Positions 1 through 8,435 of a stretch of DNA of 64,000 nucleotides are shown here, piece by piece. The stretch spans positions 248,001-312,000 of the forward strand of contig JAFYKY010000005.1 of the NCBI GenBank assembly GCA_017537345.1, given 5' to 3'. Position 1 is the first letter of the stretch, and each line of letters begins with the position of its first letter. Source of the DNA: Clostridia bacterium. Its GTDB lineage: Bacteria > Bacillota > Clostridia > Oscillospirales > CAG-382. Both the position numbers and the translations under genes were made by a program. The notes beneath the pieces were generated by a model, which made no database searches, had not been told where the DNA came from, and saw nothing but the letters and a program-made list of their open reading frames with translations.

Positions 1-36
1 GTAGCGTTCATCGTACGCTTCGTAATATTTTCTCAT
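1..36 (-). CDS. Partial methyltransferase-like protein, N-terminus only
   Basis: Only the first 12 codons are inside the window; they read MRKYYEAYDERY from an ATG at position 36. An AAAGGA ribosome-binding site sits about 8 bases upstream, just past the stop of the ABC permease gene, so this is very likely the next gene of that operon. The N-terminus resembles that of small class I SAM-dependent methyltransferases common in Clostridia. That assignment rests on memory of the family start and on only 12 residues, so function is tentative while presence of a gene start is fairly secure. Confidence 0.5.
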   Translation of the reverse strand, partial: MRKYYEAYDERY

Positions 37-48
37 TTTACTTTTCCT

Positions 49-825
49 TTAACTTCCCGTGGATTTGTATTTTCTTAAACCGAATCTGAAAAACGCATAG
101 CAGGGTACTATAAACGCAAAGCCCAGAAGGGGGAGGAGCGCATACCACACGTTTTCGCTTTTGCCGATAAGGTAAAGAAAAGGATAATACTGAAACAACG
201 CTATGGGAACGACGAAGGTATAGAATTTTAACATTCCCTCTCCGTATACGGAAACGGGGTATTTACCGAATTCACGAGAGCCATCGGTAAAGATATTCAT
301 AAACTCCAAGCCCTCGATGGTGAAAAAGCTGAACGCCGCGTAGAGAATGAACAGCCCCGTAAAGACGCCCACACCGCCCAGTATCATAAGCGATACCGTA
401 ATTATCTTCAGCCCCGTCCAATTTATATCGCAGGTGATAAAAGCGTATATAAGCATTACCACCGCCTGCAAAAGCCTGCCGATACGGGAAAAATCCATAT
501 CCGATGCAAGGACCTGAAACATCTCGTTACGGGGACGCAAAAGTATACGGTCAAGCTCACCGCTTTTGATAAGACGAGGGAATACGTCAAAGCCTCTGAA
601 AAAGCATTCCGTTAGAGAAAAAGCCATTAACACCACGGAAAAGCATATAAGAACTTCCGAAAAAGTAAATCCCCTTACCGCATTAAAGCGGGAAAACATA
701 AACACCATACTCAAAAACGTGGTAAAGGATATTAAAAACTGGCCTACTGCCGTCATAAAAAACGAAGCCTTATACTGCATCTGGGATTTTAAAAGCATCC
801 CTACGTATTTAAAATATAAGCTCAT
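49..825 (-). CDS. ABC-2 type transporter permease, DUF990-like
   Basis: A 258-residue integral membrane protein with about six hydrophobic segments, of the ABC2_membrane_6/DUF990 class. It carries the cytoplasmic loop LDRILLRPRN typical of that class, where permeases contact the ATPase. It is the last of three co-directional genes: the preceding permease stops 3 bases before this ATG and the ATPase lies upstream of that. Two dissimilar permeases plus one ATPase fit a heterodimeric exporter. The substrate cannot be told from sequence; relatives are linked to drug or lipid export. Confidence 0.85.
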   Translation of the reverse strand: MSLYFKYVGMLLKSQMQYKASFFMTAVGQFLISFTTFLSMVFMFSRFNAVRGFTFSEVLICFSVVLMAFSLTECFFRGFDVFPRLIKSGELDRILLRPRNEMFQVLASDMDFSRIGRLLQAVVMLIYAFITCDINWTGLKIITVSLMILGGVGVFTGLFILYAAFSFFTIEGLEFMNIFTDGSREFGKYPVSVYGEGMLKFYTFVVPIALFQYYPFLYLIGKSENVWYALLPLLGFAFIVPCYAFFRFGLRKYKSTGS

Positions 826-828
826 ATC

Positions 829-1632
829 CTACCCTCCCTGCACCACGACGCGCTTTAGCGCATAGCGGAAAATAAGCTTACCTGCGCACCACAGCGCAAA
901 TAGCCATACAGCCTGCAAGCAGATTCCTTTTAACGCTTCCACGCCGCTTAAATAACCGGTATAAATCAAAAACGACGTGTTCTGCATTGAAGCAAAAGGT
1001 AAAGCGTATATAAAGGGCTGTATGCTTTGAGGGAAAAAGGGAATGGGGATAAGTCCGCCGCTGAAAAATTCTATAACCGAGGTGGCAAGCACACGTATTC
1101 CCTTGGGTGATATGGTAAAGAACGCAGTTGCGTGTACCAGCATTGAAAATGCCACTATTACCATAAATCCCAAAAACATAGAAAGCAAGAATAGAGCAAA
1201 GGCGCCGATACTGACGGGAAGAGACATTCCGTAAGGGGACGGCAGGACTGCCGCAAAAACAAGGATTGGCAGACAGCGAAGCGCCGCTTTTGCAAGTCTT
1301 ACCGCGGTGTTTTTGGTAAACCACATATTATAGATATCTATAGGACGGCAAAGCTCGTAAGCGATACTGCCTGAAACTATGCTGTCAAATATTTCGGTAT
1401 CGAAAAACCACGCCATAAAAAGCGCCAGAAACGCCTGCTGTAACCAGATATAGGTTGAAAGGGAATCAAAAGGCATAGGAAAAAGGTTTGAGCCCTCTTC
1501 GTAAAATGCGCGGAACATAAGAATATTCATTCCGCCCCAGGCAAACTGGGTGGAAATACCCGCCCAGGCGGCGGCGCGGTACTGAAGCCCCGCTATGAAA
1601 CGGATCTTAAAGAAAGACAGGTATTTTTTCAT
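829..1632 (-). CDS. ABC-2 type transporter permease, DUF990-like
   Basis: A 267-residue membrane protein with about six transmembrane segments and the loop SIAYELCRPID. This aligns in character with the LRPRN loop of the neighbouring permease, marking it as the second half of a heterodimeric ABC-2 permease. Its ATG overlaps the ATPase stop by 4 bases, a translational-coupling arrangement, and the second permease starts 3 bases after its stop. Substrate unknown. Confidence 0.85.
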   Translation of the reverse strand: MKKYLSFFKIRFIAGLQYRAAAWAGISTQFAWGGMNILMFRAFYEEGSNLFPMPFDSLSTYIWLQQAFLALFMAWFFDTEIFDSIVSGSIAYELCRPIDIYNMWFTKNTAVRLAKAALRCLPILVFAAVLPSPYGMSLPVSIGAFALFLLSMFLGFMVIVAFSMLVHATAFFTISPKGIRVLATSVIEFFSGGLIPIPFFPQSIQPFIYALPFASMQNTSFLIYTGYLSGVEALKGICLQAVWLFALWCAGKLIFRYALKRVVVQGG

Positions 1633-2603
1633 ATGGCAAATTCCTTGTAAAGAGAAACCACGGTTTCGTCTATGGTTTCTCCCGTAACCGAAATATCCTT
1701 TATCTCTACCTGCTCGGATATAAAGGATATCGCCTTAGAAGCGGTTATTATGCGGGTATCGATCAAAACCTCTCCCCGCCCGTTTCCGTCCTTTAAAATT
1801 TTATAGCTTTCACATTCGGGAAGCTTATCTCCCAGATAATCCACGGTAAGCGTTTTTAAGGAGGAATGACGGTTTTTCAGTTCATCAAGCGTTCCGTCCA
1901 AAAGTATGCGGCCTTTTCCGATAAGCAGTATTCTGTCCGTAAGAGCTTCTATATCCTGCATATCGTGGGTGGTAAGGATAACTGTGGTTTTATTTTCTTT
2001 GTTTATGCTCTTTATAAACTCTCTTACAGCTATTTTGGAAGAAGCGTCAAGACCTATTGTAGGCTCGTCCAGAAACAGTATTTTGGGGTTGTGTAAAAGC
2101 GAAGCGGCTATTTCGCATCGCATTCTCTGCCCTAGAGAAAGCTGTCGGGCGGGAGTCTTTAATATTTCCGAAAGGTTCAAAAGCTCCGTAAGGCCGGAAA
2201 GACTTTTTTTATAATCTTCTTTGGAAACCTTGTAAATATCACGTATAAGTTCAAAGCTGTCTATAACCGGTACGTCCCACCAAAGCTGGGAGCGCTGACC
2301 GAATACAACGCCGATATCCCTTACGTGCTCTATTCTGTCCTTCCAAGGGGTGCGTCCGTTAATTATACATTCGCCGCTGTCAGGTGTGAGAATTCCGCTC
2401 ATTATCTTTACGGTACTGGATTTCCCTGCTCCGTTCGGTCCTATGTACCCAACCATTTCCCCGTCGTTTACAGTAAAGGAAACGTCCTGCAACGCATTAA
2501 CGTAAGAATATTCCTTTTTGAAAAGGGCTTTTACCGCTTCGCCAAAGCCCGCGTTACGTTTTGCCACCTTGAAGGTTTTGCACACGTTTTTAAGCTCTAT
2601 CAT
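1629..2603 (-). CDS. ABC transporter ATP-binding protein
   Basis: A 324-residue ABC ATPase of the NatA/DrrA exporter type. Walker A is GPNGAGKSS (residues 55-63), the Q-loop is in FGQRSQLWWD (about 101-110), the signature is LSLGQR (155-160) and Walker B is ILFLDEP (175-181). The roughly 100-residue C-terminal extension after the H-loop (TTHD) is usual for this exporter class. It energises the two downstream ABC-2 permeases. An AAGGAGGCGG ribosome-binding site precedes the ATG, and the upstream gap to 2759 holds the terminator of the next unit, so this is the first gene of its operon. Confidence 0.93.
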   Translation of the reverse strand: MIELKNVCKTFKVAKRNAGFGEAVKALFKKEYSYVNALQDVSFTVNDGEMVGYIGPNGAGKSSTVKIMSGILTPDSGECIINGRTPWKDRIEHVRDIGVVFGQRSQLWWDVPVIDSFELIRDIYKVSKEDYKKSLSGLTELLNLSEILKTPARQLSLGQRMRCEIAASLLHNPKILFLDEPTIGLDASSKIAVREFIKSINKENKTTVILTTHDMQDIEALTDRILLIGKGRILLDGTLDELKNRHSSLKTLTVDYLGDKLPECESYKILKDGNGRGEVLIDTRIITASKAISFISEQVEIKDISVTGETIDETVVSLYKEFAI

Positions 2604-2716
2604 TTTTACCGCCTCCTTATATTCACGTTATAATTATACCACCCTTTTTATCTTTGGCAATCAACCGAAAATTGTATGGTTACAATTATTCCGTGAATTT
2701 GAGTACCAAAAGCAAA

Positions 2717-2739
2717 GACGGACAGAATTTCTGTCCGTC
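2717..2739 (-). terminator. Rho-independent terminator after the small membrane protein gene
   Basis: A perfect 9-base-pair stem (2717-2725 with 2731-2739) and a 5-base loop, followed on the minus strand by a T-rich tract. It lies about 20 bases beyond the stop at 2759, so it ends the prfB/small membrane protein transcript before the ABC operon. Confidence 0.8.
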
Positions 2740-2758
2740 CGAAATGTGTAATATAGAA

Positions 2759-3067
2759 TTAAAGAGCGGGCATAGGCGCGAGATCTTCGTCTTCGCCTTC
2801 AAAGGTGCAGAGAATATCGTCTTCGGAAACGTCGAAATCTTCGAAATCGTCCTCGAAATCTTCTGCGTCGCTAAAGCAGCTTGCAAGCTTTTTCTGAACC
2901 CTGTCAGAGAGAAGGAAATAAGTTCCCGCAACACCGCCCAGAGCGGATACTACTGCAAAGGTTCTTGCCAGAACCTTATTCTTATTCCAAAGAATGATAC
3001 TGAGTACGAGGCAGGTTACTGCCTGAGCTACGAATGCTATTCCGAATACCTGTTTCTTGTTTTTCAT
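2759..3067 (-). CDS. Small membrane protein with acidic tail, unknown function
   Basis: A 102-residue protein with two predicted transmembrane segments (about residues 7-27 and 33-53), a short basic stretch, and a strongly acidic C-terminal third rich in Asp and Glu. I do not recognise a family. The start follows a GGAGGGT ribosome-binding site. It begins 20 bases after the prfB stop with no promoter between, so it is probably co-transcribed with prfB. Function is not inferable. Confidence 0.7.
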   Translation of the reverse strand: MKNKKQVFGIAFVAQAVTCLVLSIILWNKNKVLARTFAVVSALGGVAGTYFLLSDRVQKKLASCFSDAEDFEDDFEDFDVSEDDILCTFEGEDEDLAPMPAL

Positions 3068-3087
3068 TTTTTACCCTCCGTTTATGG

Positions 3088-4197
3088 TTATTGTTGGCAT
3101 TTATATTTTAAATATGCGTTGATAAATTCATCTATTTCCCCGTCCATAACGGCAGAAATATTACCTGTTTCACAGCCGGTGCGGTTGTCCTTTACCAGAG
3201 TATAAGGCATAAATACGTAAGAACGTATCTGGGAGCCCCATTCGATATTCATTTTGGTTCCCACGATATCGTCTATCTTTTCAAGATGCTCGCGCTCTTT
3301 TATTTCGAGCAGCTTACTCTTGAGCATACGCATTGCGGTTTCACGGTTTTGTATCTGGCTTCGTTCTGTCTGACATCCAACCACTATACCCGTAGGAATA
3401 TGGGTTATACGAATAGCAGAGTCGGTCTTGTTAACGTGCTGACCTCCTGCGCCGGAAGCACGGTGGGTGTCTATCTTAAGATCCGCTTCGTTAATTTCGA
3501 TCTTTATTTCATCGTTAAATTCGGGCATAACCTCTACGGACGCAAAGGACGTATGCCGTCTTCCCGATGAATCAAAGGGAGAAACTCTTACCAAGCGGTG
3601 AACACCGGATTCGCTTTTGAGATATCCGTATGCATTCTCGCCGGATATAAGTATTGACACGCTTTTTATGCCGGCTTCGTCGCCGTCAAGATAATCCAAA
3701 ACCTTAACCTTGAATTTCTTGCGCTCACCGTAACGGGTGTACATTCTGTAAAGCATTTCTGCCCAGTCCTGCGCCTCTGTTCCGCCTGCGCCGGGGTGGA
3801 TGGAAAGGATAGCATTGTTTCCGTCATACTCGCCGGAAAGAAGTATTTCGATCTTTTGTCTTTCATACTCCTCGGAAACGGCGGCAAGTTCGGAAAGTAT
3901 TTCCTCTGCCATGTCCTCGTCCTCTTCCTCGATAGCCATATCGACAAGCTGCGACACGTTATCAAAAGACTTGACAAGGGAAAGATATTTATCCAGCAGT
4001 CCTTTTTTCTGTTTCATCAAACGAAGGACCTTTTGGGAATTTTCTGCGTTTGACCAAAAATCCGGAGCGTTGACCTGTTCCTCAAGACCTGCGACTTCTT
4101 CTTTAAGCGCCTCTGCCTTTATGGAAACGCCAAGCTCTTTTATACCCGCCTGGAGTTCGCGGATAGATTGCTTTGATTGTTCAAGCTGTATGAGCAC
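3088..4197 (-). CDS. prfB: Peptide chain release factor 2
   Basis: Class I release factor that reads UAA and UGA and triggers peptidyl-tRNA hydrolysis on the ribosome. It has the RF2-specific SPF tripeptide (about residues 206-208) and the catalytic GGQ motif (about 251-253, in SGAGGQHVNK); total length is 369 residues, normal for RF2. I chose the GTG at 4197 because GAGAGGG lies 8 bases upstream and the protein then starts (M)LIQLEQSK like family members. The frame stays open upstream into the RNase P RNA gene, but that extension is not protein. The reading frame is continuous, so the +1 programmed frameshift used by many bacteria to autoregulate RF2 is absent. Confidence 0.95.
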   Translation of the reverse strand: MLIQLEQSKQSIRELQAGIKELGVSIKAEALKEEVAGLEEQVNAPDFWSNAENSQKVLRLMKQKKGLLDKYLSLVKSFDNVSQLVDMAIEEEDEDMAEEILSELAAVSEEYERQKIEILLSGEYDGNNAILSIHPGAGGTEAQDWAEMLYRMYTRYGERKKFKVKVLDYLDGDEAGIKSVSILISGENAYGYLKSESGVHRLVRVSPFDSSGRRHTSFASVEVMPEFNDEIKIEINEADLKIDTHRASGAGGQHVNKTDSAIRITHIPTGIVVGCQTERSQIQNRETAMRMLKSKLLEIKEREHLEKIDDIVGTKMNIEWGSQIRSYVFMPYTLVKDNRTGCETGNISAVMDGEIDEFINAYLKYKCQQ

Positions 4198-4227
4198 TTG
4201 TATACCCTCTCTGAATTTACTGTTATT

Positions 4228-4256
4228 ATTATATCCTATATCTTTTCCGTTGTCAA
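4228..4256 (-). promoter_or_regulatory. Sigma-A promoter of prfB
   Basis: On the minus strand TTGACA (4256-4251), a 17-base spacer, then TATAAT (4233-4228), both perfect consensus. It lies between the rnpB terminator and the prfB GTG start, giving a leader of roughly 25 bases. Confidence 0.85.
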
Positions 4257-4271
4257 CAAATTTCTTTGCCG

Positions 4272-4302
4272 TAAAAAACAAAAAGGCACGCAAAAGCGTG
4301 CC
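4272..4302 (-). terminator. Rho-independent terminator of rnpB
   Basis: A 7-base-pair GC-rich stem (4285-4291 with 4296-4302) and a 4-base loop, followed on the minus strand by a long T-run. It directly abuts the 3' end of the RNase P RNA. Confidence 0.9.
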
Positions 4303-4648
4303 GCAACCTTTTCTGTAAGCCGGGTTCTGTCGTGAACAATCATCTATCTGGGATGCGTGTTGCCACACACCTCTTGCCACCCCGGTGGGCTGCCGAGCAA
4401 GCATTAGCGCCCGATAGGGTGTTGCTTCGGATAGGGTTTACATGGCTGTGCCGTCTCCGACACACCGGTGAGCTCTTACCTCGCCTTTCCATCCTTACCT
4501 GAAAGAAATTCAGGCGGTTTATTTCTGTTGCACTGGCCCGGAAGTCGCCTTCGGCGGATGTTATCCGTTATCCTGCTCTGTGAAGCCCGGACTTTCCTCA
4601 CGGTAAGACCTTTCGGTATGTTACCGCGCGATTGTTCAAAAGGGTTGC
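4303..4648 (-). ncRNA. rnpB: RNase P RNA (M1 RNA homologue)
   Basis: Catalytic RNA that matures tRNA 5' ends. The minus strand carries the universally conserved GAGGAAAGTCCGGGC core near the 5' end (plus strand about 4587-4602) and the 3' element AGAACCCGGCTTA (about 4317-4330). The extreme ends (CAACCCTTTT and AAAAGGTTG) pair as helix P1, which fixes the boundaries near 4648 and 4303. The length of about 346 bases suits a bacterial class A RNase P RNA. A strong promoter and a terminator frame it. Ends are accurate to a few bases. Confidence 0.95.
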
Positions 4649-4653
4649 AAAAC

Positions 4654-4682
4654 ATCATAACATATTAAAATATATTTGTCAA
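4654..4682 (-). promoter_or_regulatory. Sigma-A promoter of rnpB
   Basis: Minus strand TTGACA (4682-4677), 17-base spacer, TATGAT (4659-4654). It ends 6 bases before the inferred rnpB 5' end, the spacing expected for a transcription start. Confidence 0.85.
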
Positions 4683-4686
4683 ACGG

Positions 4687-4715
4687 TTGAAATAAATTTT
4701 ATTATATATTATAAT
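4687..4715 (+). promoter_or_regulatory. Sigma-A promoter of murD
   Basis: TTGAAA (4687-4692), 17-base spacer, TATAAT (4710-4715). The ATG follows 28 bases after the -10 box. It is back to back with the rnpB promoter. Confidence 0.85.
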
Positions 4716-4742
4716 ATAACTTAAGAAAGTGAGTGTTGACTT

Positions 4743-6083
4743 ATGCTTAATGAATATACAAGCGAATACCACGGCAAATCGGTCGGTTTTATCGGCGTGG
4801 GAATAAGCAATATTCCCATTATAAAAGCCTTTTGCGGTGCGGGTGCATCCGTAACCGTAAGGGATATGAAGGAAAAAGACAAAATTTACGGAATAGAACA
4901 GCTTGAGGGCTTGAAGATACGCTTTTGTACGGGAGAAAATTATCTTTCGGAAATTGAGGAAGAATTGCTGTTTCTTGCCCCCGCAGTACGTCCCGATAAA
5001 CCCGAGCTTTTAAAAGCTGCCGCAAACGGTACCCGTCTTACTACCGAGCTTAATGAGTTTCTTTCCCTTTGCCCCTGTAAAACATTCGGTATAACGGGAA
5101 GCGACGGAAAGACAACCACCACTACCCTTATTGCAAAGATACTCGAAGCCGACGGCAAAAATGTTTGGCTGGGCGGAAATATTGGTAAAAACCTCTTCCA
5201 ATGTCTTGACGAGATACAGCCCGATGATTACGTGGTAATGGAATGCTCCAGCTTTCAGCTTATGAAAATGCGCCTCTCTCCCGACGTGGCTGTATTCACC
5301 AATCTTTCACCCAATCATCTTGATTGGCACAAAGATATGGATGAATATTTTGATTCCAAGAAAAACATTTACCGCTTTAACGAAAACTGCAAGGTTATAG
5401 TTAACGCCGATAACGAATATACCGCTTCCGTGGAAAATGAACGGGAGGTTACCTTGATCTCCTGCGAAAAGACCCTTGAAAAAGGTGTGTATTACGACGG
5501 AACCGGTATTTATGCCCACGGCAAACAGATGCTTACAGAAGAGGATATTATGCTTTTGGGTATCCACAACAGATATAATTACTGCTGCGCCGTTGCCGCG
5601 ACCTTGGACTTGGTAAGTGTTGAAGCTGTGAAAAAGGTGGCAAACACCTTTGGCGGAGTGGAACACAGATGCGAATTTGTGCGGGAATACAAAGGCGTTA
5701 AGTATTACAACTCCTCGATAGATTCCAGCCCCACCAGAACGGAAGCGGCTTGCAATTCCTTTAAGGATAAGGTAATTATCATCTGCGGCGGATACGATAA
5801 AAATATTCCTCTTGAACCCCTCGGTCCCTTGTTTAATAACAAGGTAAAAGCGTGCGTGCTTATGGGCGCAACAGCGGATAAGATCGAGACCGTGCTTGAA
5901 AACTGCGGTTTTGACGGAACGGTTTTAAGAGCATCCGATATGCAGGATGCCGTTTCCAAAGCCTCGTCCCTTGCAAAAGCGGGCGACAGCGTGCTTCTCT
6001 CCCCCGCCGCCGCCAGCTTCGATATGTTCAGAAACTTCGAGGAACGGGGAAACATATTCAAAAACTGCGTTAAGGAATTATAG
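4743..6083 (+). CDS. murD: UDP-N-acetylmuramoyl-L-alanine--D-glutamate ligase
   Basis: Cytoplasmic ATP-dependent ligase that adds D-glutamate to UDP-MurNAc-L-Ala in peptidoglycan synthesis. An N-terminal Rossmann-like domain (GVGISN, about 18-23) is followed by the central ATPase with P-loop GSDGKTTTT (about 119-127; canonical GTNGKTT, so N is replaced by D), the HLDWH motif (192-196), and a C-terminal ligase domain with DSSPTRTEAA and GGYDKNIP. Length 446 residues matches the family. It stands alone, not in a dcw cluster, followed after 21 bases by a methyltransferase gene. Confidence 0.93.
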   Translation: MLNEYTSEYHGKSVGFIGVGISNIPIIKAFCGAGASVTVRDMKEKDKIYGIEQLEGLKIRFCTGENYLSEIEEELLFLAPAVRPDKPELLKAAANGTRLTTELNEFLSLCPCKTFGITGSDGKTTTTTLIAKILEADGKNVWLGGNIGKNLFQCLDEIQPDDYVVMECSSFQLMKMRLSPDVAVFTNLSPNHLDWHKDMDEYFDSKKNIYRFNENCKVIVNADNEYTASVENEREVTLISCEKTLEKGVYYDGTGIYAHGKQMLTEEDIMLLGIHNRYNYCCAVAATLDLVSVEAVKKVANTFGGVEHRCEFVREYKGVKYYNSSIDSSPTRTEAACNSFKDKVIIICGGYDKNIPLEPLGPLFNNKVKACVLMGATADKIETVLENCGFDGTVLRASDMQDAVSKASSLAKAGDSVLLSPAAASFDMFRNFEERGNIFKNCVKEL

Positions 6084-6104
6084 TAAAGGCAAAGAACAGA
6101 ATTA

Positions 6105-6857
6105 ATGAATACAAACAAATTTGACGAAAAGGGCAATGTTTATGCAAAGGCACGTTCCGATTATCCTAAAGCTTTATTTGAATTTTTGATTTCGGAACAG
6201 ATGTTGGGCAAAGAAAAAACTGTGGCGGACATCGGTTCGGGAACAGGAATTTTTACCGCCCAACTCTCCCCTTTTGTAAAAACGGTTTATGCTATCGAGC
6301 CGAATGACGATATGCGCAATAAAGCGGAAGACAAATTTAAGCCTTATCCGAATATTGCATCCGTAAACGCTACTGCGGAAAACACCACGCTTCCCAATAC
6401 CTCTGTTGATCTTATTACCGTTGCCCAGGCTTTTCACTGGTTTGACAGAAAAGCTTTCAAGAACGAATGTAAAAGAATATTAAAGCCAAACGGCAAGATC
6501 TTGCTTGTCTGGAACGACAGAGATATAAACAGCAATGTTATAAAAGATAATTTTGCGGTAAATAAAACTTTTTGTCCGAATTTCAAAGGTTCTTCAAACG
6601 GAATTGATTTTTCAAAAGAAGGCTTTAAAGATTTCTTTGACGGTGAATACGAAGCAGTAGAGTTTGATAACTGCCTCGTTTATGATCGGGACGCCTTTAT
6701 CGCACGCAGTCTGTCTTCCTCATACTCGCCGAAGAAAAACGATCCTGCGTACGATGAATACATAAAAGCGCTGGAAAGCGTATTTGAAAAGCACCAAACA
6801 AACGGGACGGTAAAATACCCGTATATAACCCGTTGCTATATCGGAACGGTAAAATAA
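6105..6857 (+). CDS. Class I SAM-dependent methyltransferase
   Basis: A 250-residue protein with the SAM-binding motif I DIGSGTGIF (about 41-49), an acidic ribose contact in AIEPNDDM, and AQAFHWFD, a signature of the UbiE/COQ5-like Methyltransf_11 group acting on small molecules. The substrate is not deducible. The ribosome-binding site is weak and the gene starts 21 bases after murD, so read-through from murD is likely. Composition is more AT-rich than murD, and the genes just after it share that trend. Confidence 0.85.
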   Translation: MNTNKFDEKGNVYAKARSDYPKALFEFLISEQMLGKEKTVADIGSGTGIFTAQLSPFVKTVYAIEPNDDMRNKAEDKFKPYPNIASVNATAENTTLPNTSVDLITVAQAFHWFDRKAFKNECKRILKPNGKILLVWNDRDINSNVIKDNFAVNKTFCPNFKGSSNGIDFSKEGFKDFFDGEYEAVEFDNCLVYDRDAFIARSLSSSYSPKKNDPAYDEYIKALESVFEKHQTNGTVKYPYITRCYIGTVK

Positions 6858-6860
6858 ACT

Positions 6861-6893
6861 TGCATTAGAACGCTTTGAATTATAAAAAGGAGT
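6861..6893 (+). repeat. 33-base direct repeat, left copy
   Basis: This stretch recurs at 8436-8468 with only two mismatches in 33 positions. Both copies end in AAAAAGGAGT, the ribosome-binding site of the following gene (6900 and 8475). The 1,575-base period covers exactly three genes. It could be a recombination scar, a duplicated leader, or the boundary of an inserted block. Confidence 0.9.
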
Positions 6894-6899
6894 ACATAA

Positions 6900-7178
6900 A
6901 TGAAAAATATATCTGTATGCGGAATTGACTGCGCAAAATGTCCTTTTATGCTTGATCAAAAATGCGAAAGTTGCAGAATCGTTGCACCTCAAGGCAAATG
7001 TGTTTGGGGCGGCACTTGCGATACTCACGATTGTGCAGTTAATCAAGGACTCAATCATTGCGGTCAATGCAAGAACTTTCCCTGCGAACAGCTTATAAAC
7101 ATCGGTAAGAGTGAAAATCCCGAGGGTAACGGAATAGAAATTCAAAACCTTAGAGATCTGTTAGAAGAAGGAAAATAA
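6900..7178 (+). CDS. DUF3795-like cysteine-rich protein
   Basis: A 92-residue protein with 12 cysteines in paired motifs (CGIDCAKCPF, CESC, CGQCKNFPC). It matches the pattern of DUF3795, small proteins thought to bind zinc or an iron-sulfur centre. No function is established. A good ribosome-binding site (AAAAAGGAGT) precedes it inside the 33-base repeat. The next gene starts 1 base after its stop, so the two are translated together. Confidence 0.75.
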   Translation: MKNISVCGIDCAKCPFMLDQKCESCRIVAPQGKCVWGGTCDTHDCAVNQGLNHCGQCKNFPCEQLINIGKSENPEGNGIEIQNLRDLLEEGK

Positions 7179-7179
7179 A

Positions 7180-7362
7180 ATGAATAACATTACAAAAGTT
7201 GTCAAATCAGGTTTGTGCACCGGTTGTCGCGCTTGTAACTGTGAGCATATTACGTTTGAGAAAAATAACAACGGATTTCCTTCTCCTGTTGTCGATCAAG
7301 GCTGTACGAACTGCGGTGAGTGCTTAAAGCAATGTATATATTTTGACGAAAATGACGATTGA
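7180..7362 (+). CDS. Small ferredoxin-like protein, possibly a truncated FrhB-type N-terminus
   Basis: A 60-residue protein with two cysteine clusters, CTGCRACNC and CTNCGECLKQC, compatible with one or two [4Fe-4S] clusters. The opening ITKVVKSGLCTGC resembles the N-terminus of coenzyme F420 hydrogenase/dehydrogenase beta-family proteins, which normally continue for about 300 more residues. Here a stop follows the second cluster. It may therefore be a decayed fragment, or a genuine mini-ferredoxin coupled to the DUF3795 gene upstream. Confidence 0.6.
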   Translation: MNNITKVVKSGLCTGCRACNCEHITFEKNNNGFPSPVVDQGCTNCGECLKQCIYFDENDD

Positions 7363-7378
7363 TAATAATGGTGCAACT

Positions 7379-8425
7379 ATGAACTCAAAAATAATTTCTC
7401 TCCGTATGGAGCGGCAATGCTTTGTTAACAAGGCTGACGAAAGCGAATACATAAACCTTTACAGAGATATGCAACCGGGGCAGAACGTATATTGGAACGG
7501 TTTCGGTGAGCCGCCTACGCTTTCGTTCCGTACAAATTTTAACGATGTTGAGTTTAACAAAGACAGACAATACGACAGGCTGTTAATAAAAGGCAGATTC
7601 GGCGGCGGAACTCTGGGTTGGATAATGCCTGAAGATATGGAGCTTTTTACCGCACTTTACCGTAAACCATTAAAAAGTCCCACATTGGCACAGCTTCATT
7701 TGCTGGAATTGATACAGTCAATAGGACCTTTAAACATTCAGCAAATGAAAGAAGAAACCGGCCTGCTTGTTAAAGAGATAACACCCGCTTTACACCGTCT
7801 GCAGGAAGCGTTCCTTATATACGAAGATCAGTATGACGGAGATTGGGACAGAGGCTGGTACAGATTTGACGAGATATTCCCTAATGTGAACGTTGAAAAG
7901 CTCACTCGACACGAAGCGTTGAAAATAGTATTACAGCGTTTTGCTTACCGTCTTGTTTGGTTTGATACAGCAATGGCAAAATCGTTTTATAAACTGCCAG
8001 AAAAAGAAATAAAACTCGCCGTCGATGAGTTAATATCCGATGGAATATTGATTTCATCAGATAACGGTTTTATGCTCAAAAACGACTCGGAATTGCTCGG
8101 AAACTACGAACCGAAAGAAATGCATTTTGTATATGCGCTTCACAGAAACGACTTCCTCTATAAATCCCACGAGCACATTTTGAAGGATTATGCAAAGGAG
8201 CTGACCGACGGGCTTGAATATGACTGCGAGCCATTGCAATATCTCCTTATCGACGGTGAGTTTCACGGCGCATCCGTGGGTCATTTCCGCAACGGACCTT
8301 ATGATTTAAACGATATTGTGTGCGATTTGCCCGACGCCGAAGAACGCAAATCAGAAATTATAGACGCTGTTCAAGCAGTTAATTTCGGAAAACTGCCTTT
8401 CCGTTTTATGGGAAAAGAATTATAA
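7379..8425 (+). CDS. Winged-helix protein, AlkZ/YcaQ-related
   Basis: A protein of 348 residues from the ATG at 7379; the frame is open from a TTG at 7343 and another ATG at 7352, both overlapping the preceding gene. I prefer 7379 because the protein then begins MNSKIISLRMERQ, as I remember homologues doing. The central part reads as a winged-helix unit (LNIQQMKEETG, ITPALHRLQEAFLIYEDQ), similar to the HTH_42 fold of the interstrand-crosslink DNA glycosylase AlkZ/YcaQ. The catalytic QxQ-type motif of true AlkZ is not evident to me, so DNA repair activity is only a suggestion. Confidence 0.6.
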   Translation: MNSKIISLRMERQCFVNKADESEYINLYRDMQPGQNVYWNGFGEPPTLSFRTNFNDVEFNKDRQYDRLLIKGRFGGGTLGWIMPEDMELFTALYRKPLKSPTLAQLHLLELIQSIGPLNIQQMKEETGLLVKEITPALHRLQEAFLIYEDQYDGDWDRGWYRFDEIFPNVNVEKLTRHEALKIVLQRFAYRLVWFDTAMAKSFYKLPEKEIKLAVDELISDGILISSDNGFMLKNDSELLGNYEPKEMHFVYALHRNDFLYKSHEHILKDYAKELTDGLEYDCEPLQYLLIDGEFHGASVGHFRNGPYDLNDIVCDLPDAEERKSEIIDAVQAVNFGKLPFRFMGKEL

Positions 8426-8435
8426 ATACAAAATC

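Noticed and set aside
4198..4404. An N-terminal extension of prfB reading into the RNase P RNA
   Set aside because: The extra 69 codons cover the rnpB terminator and 3' end, have no homology to RF2, and a good ribosome-binding site and promoter serve the GTG at 4197.
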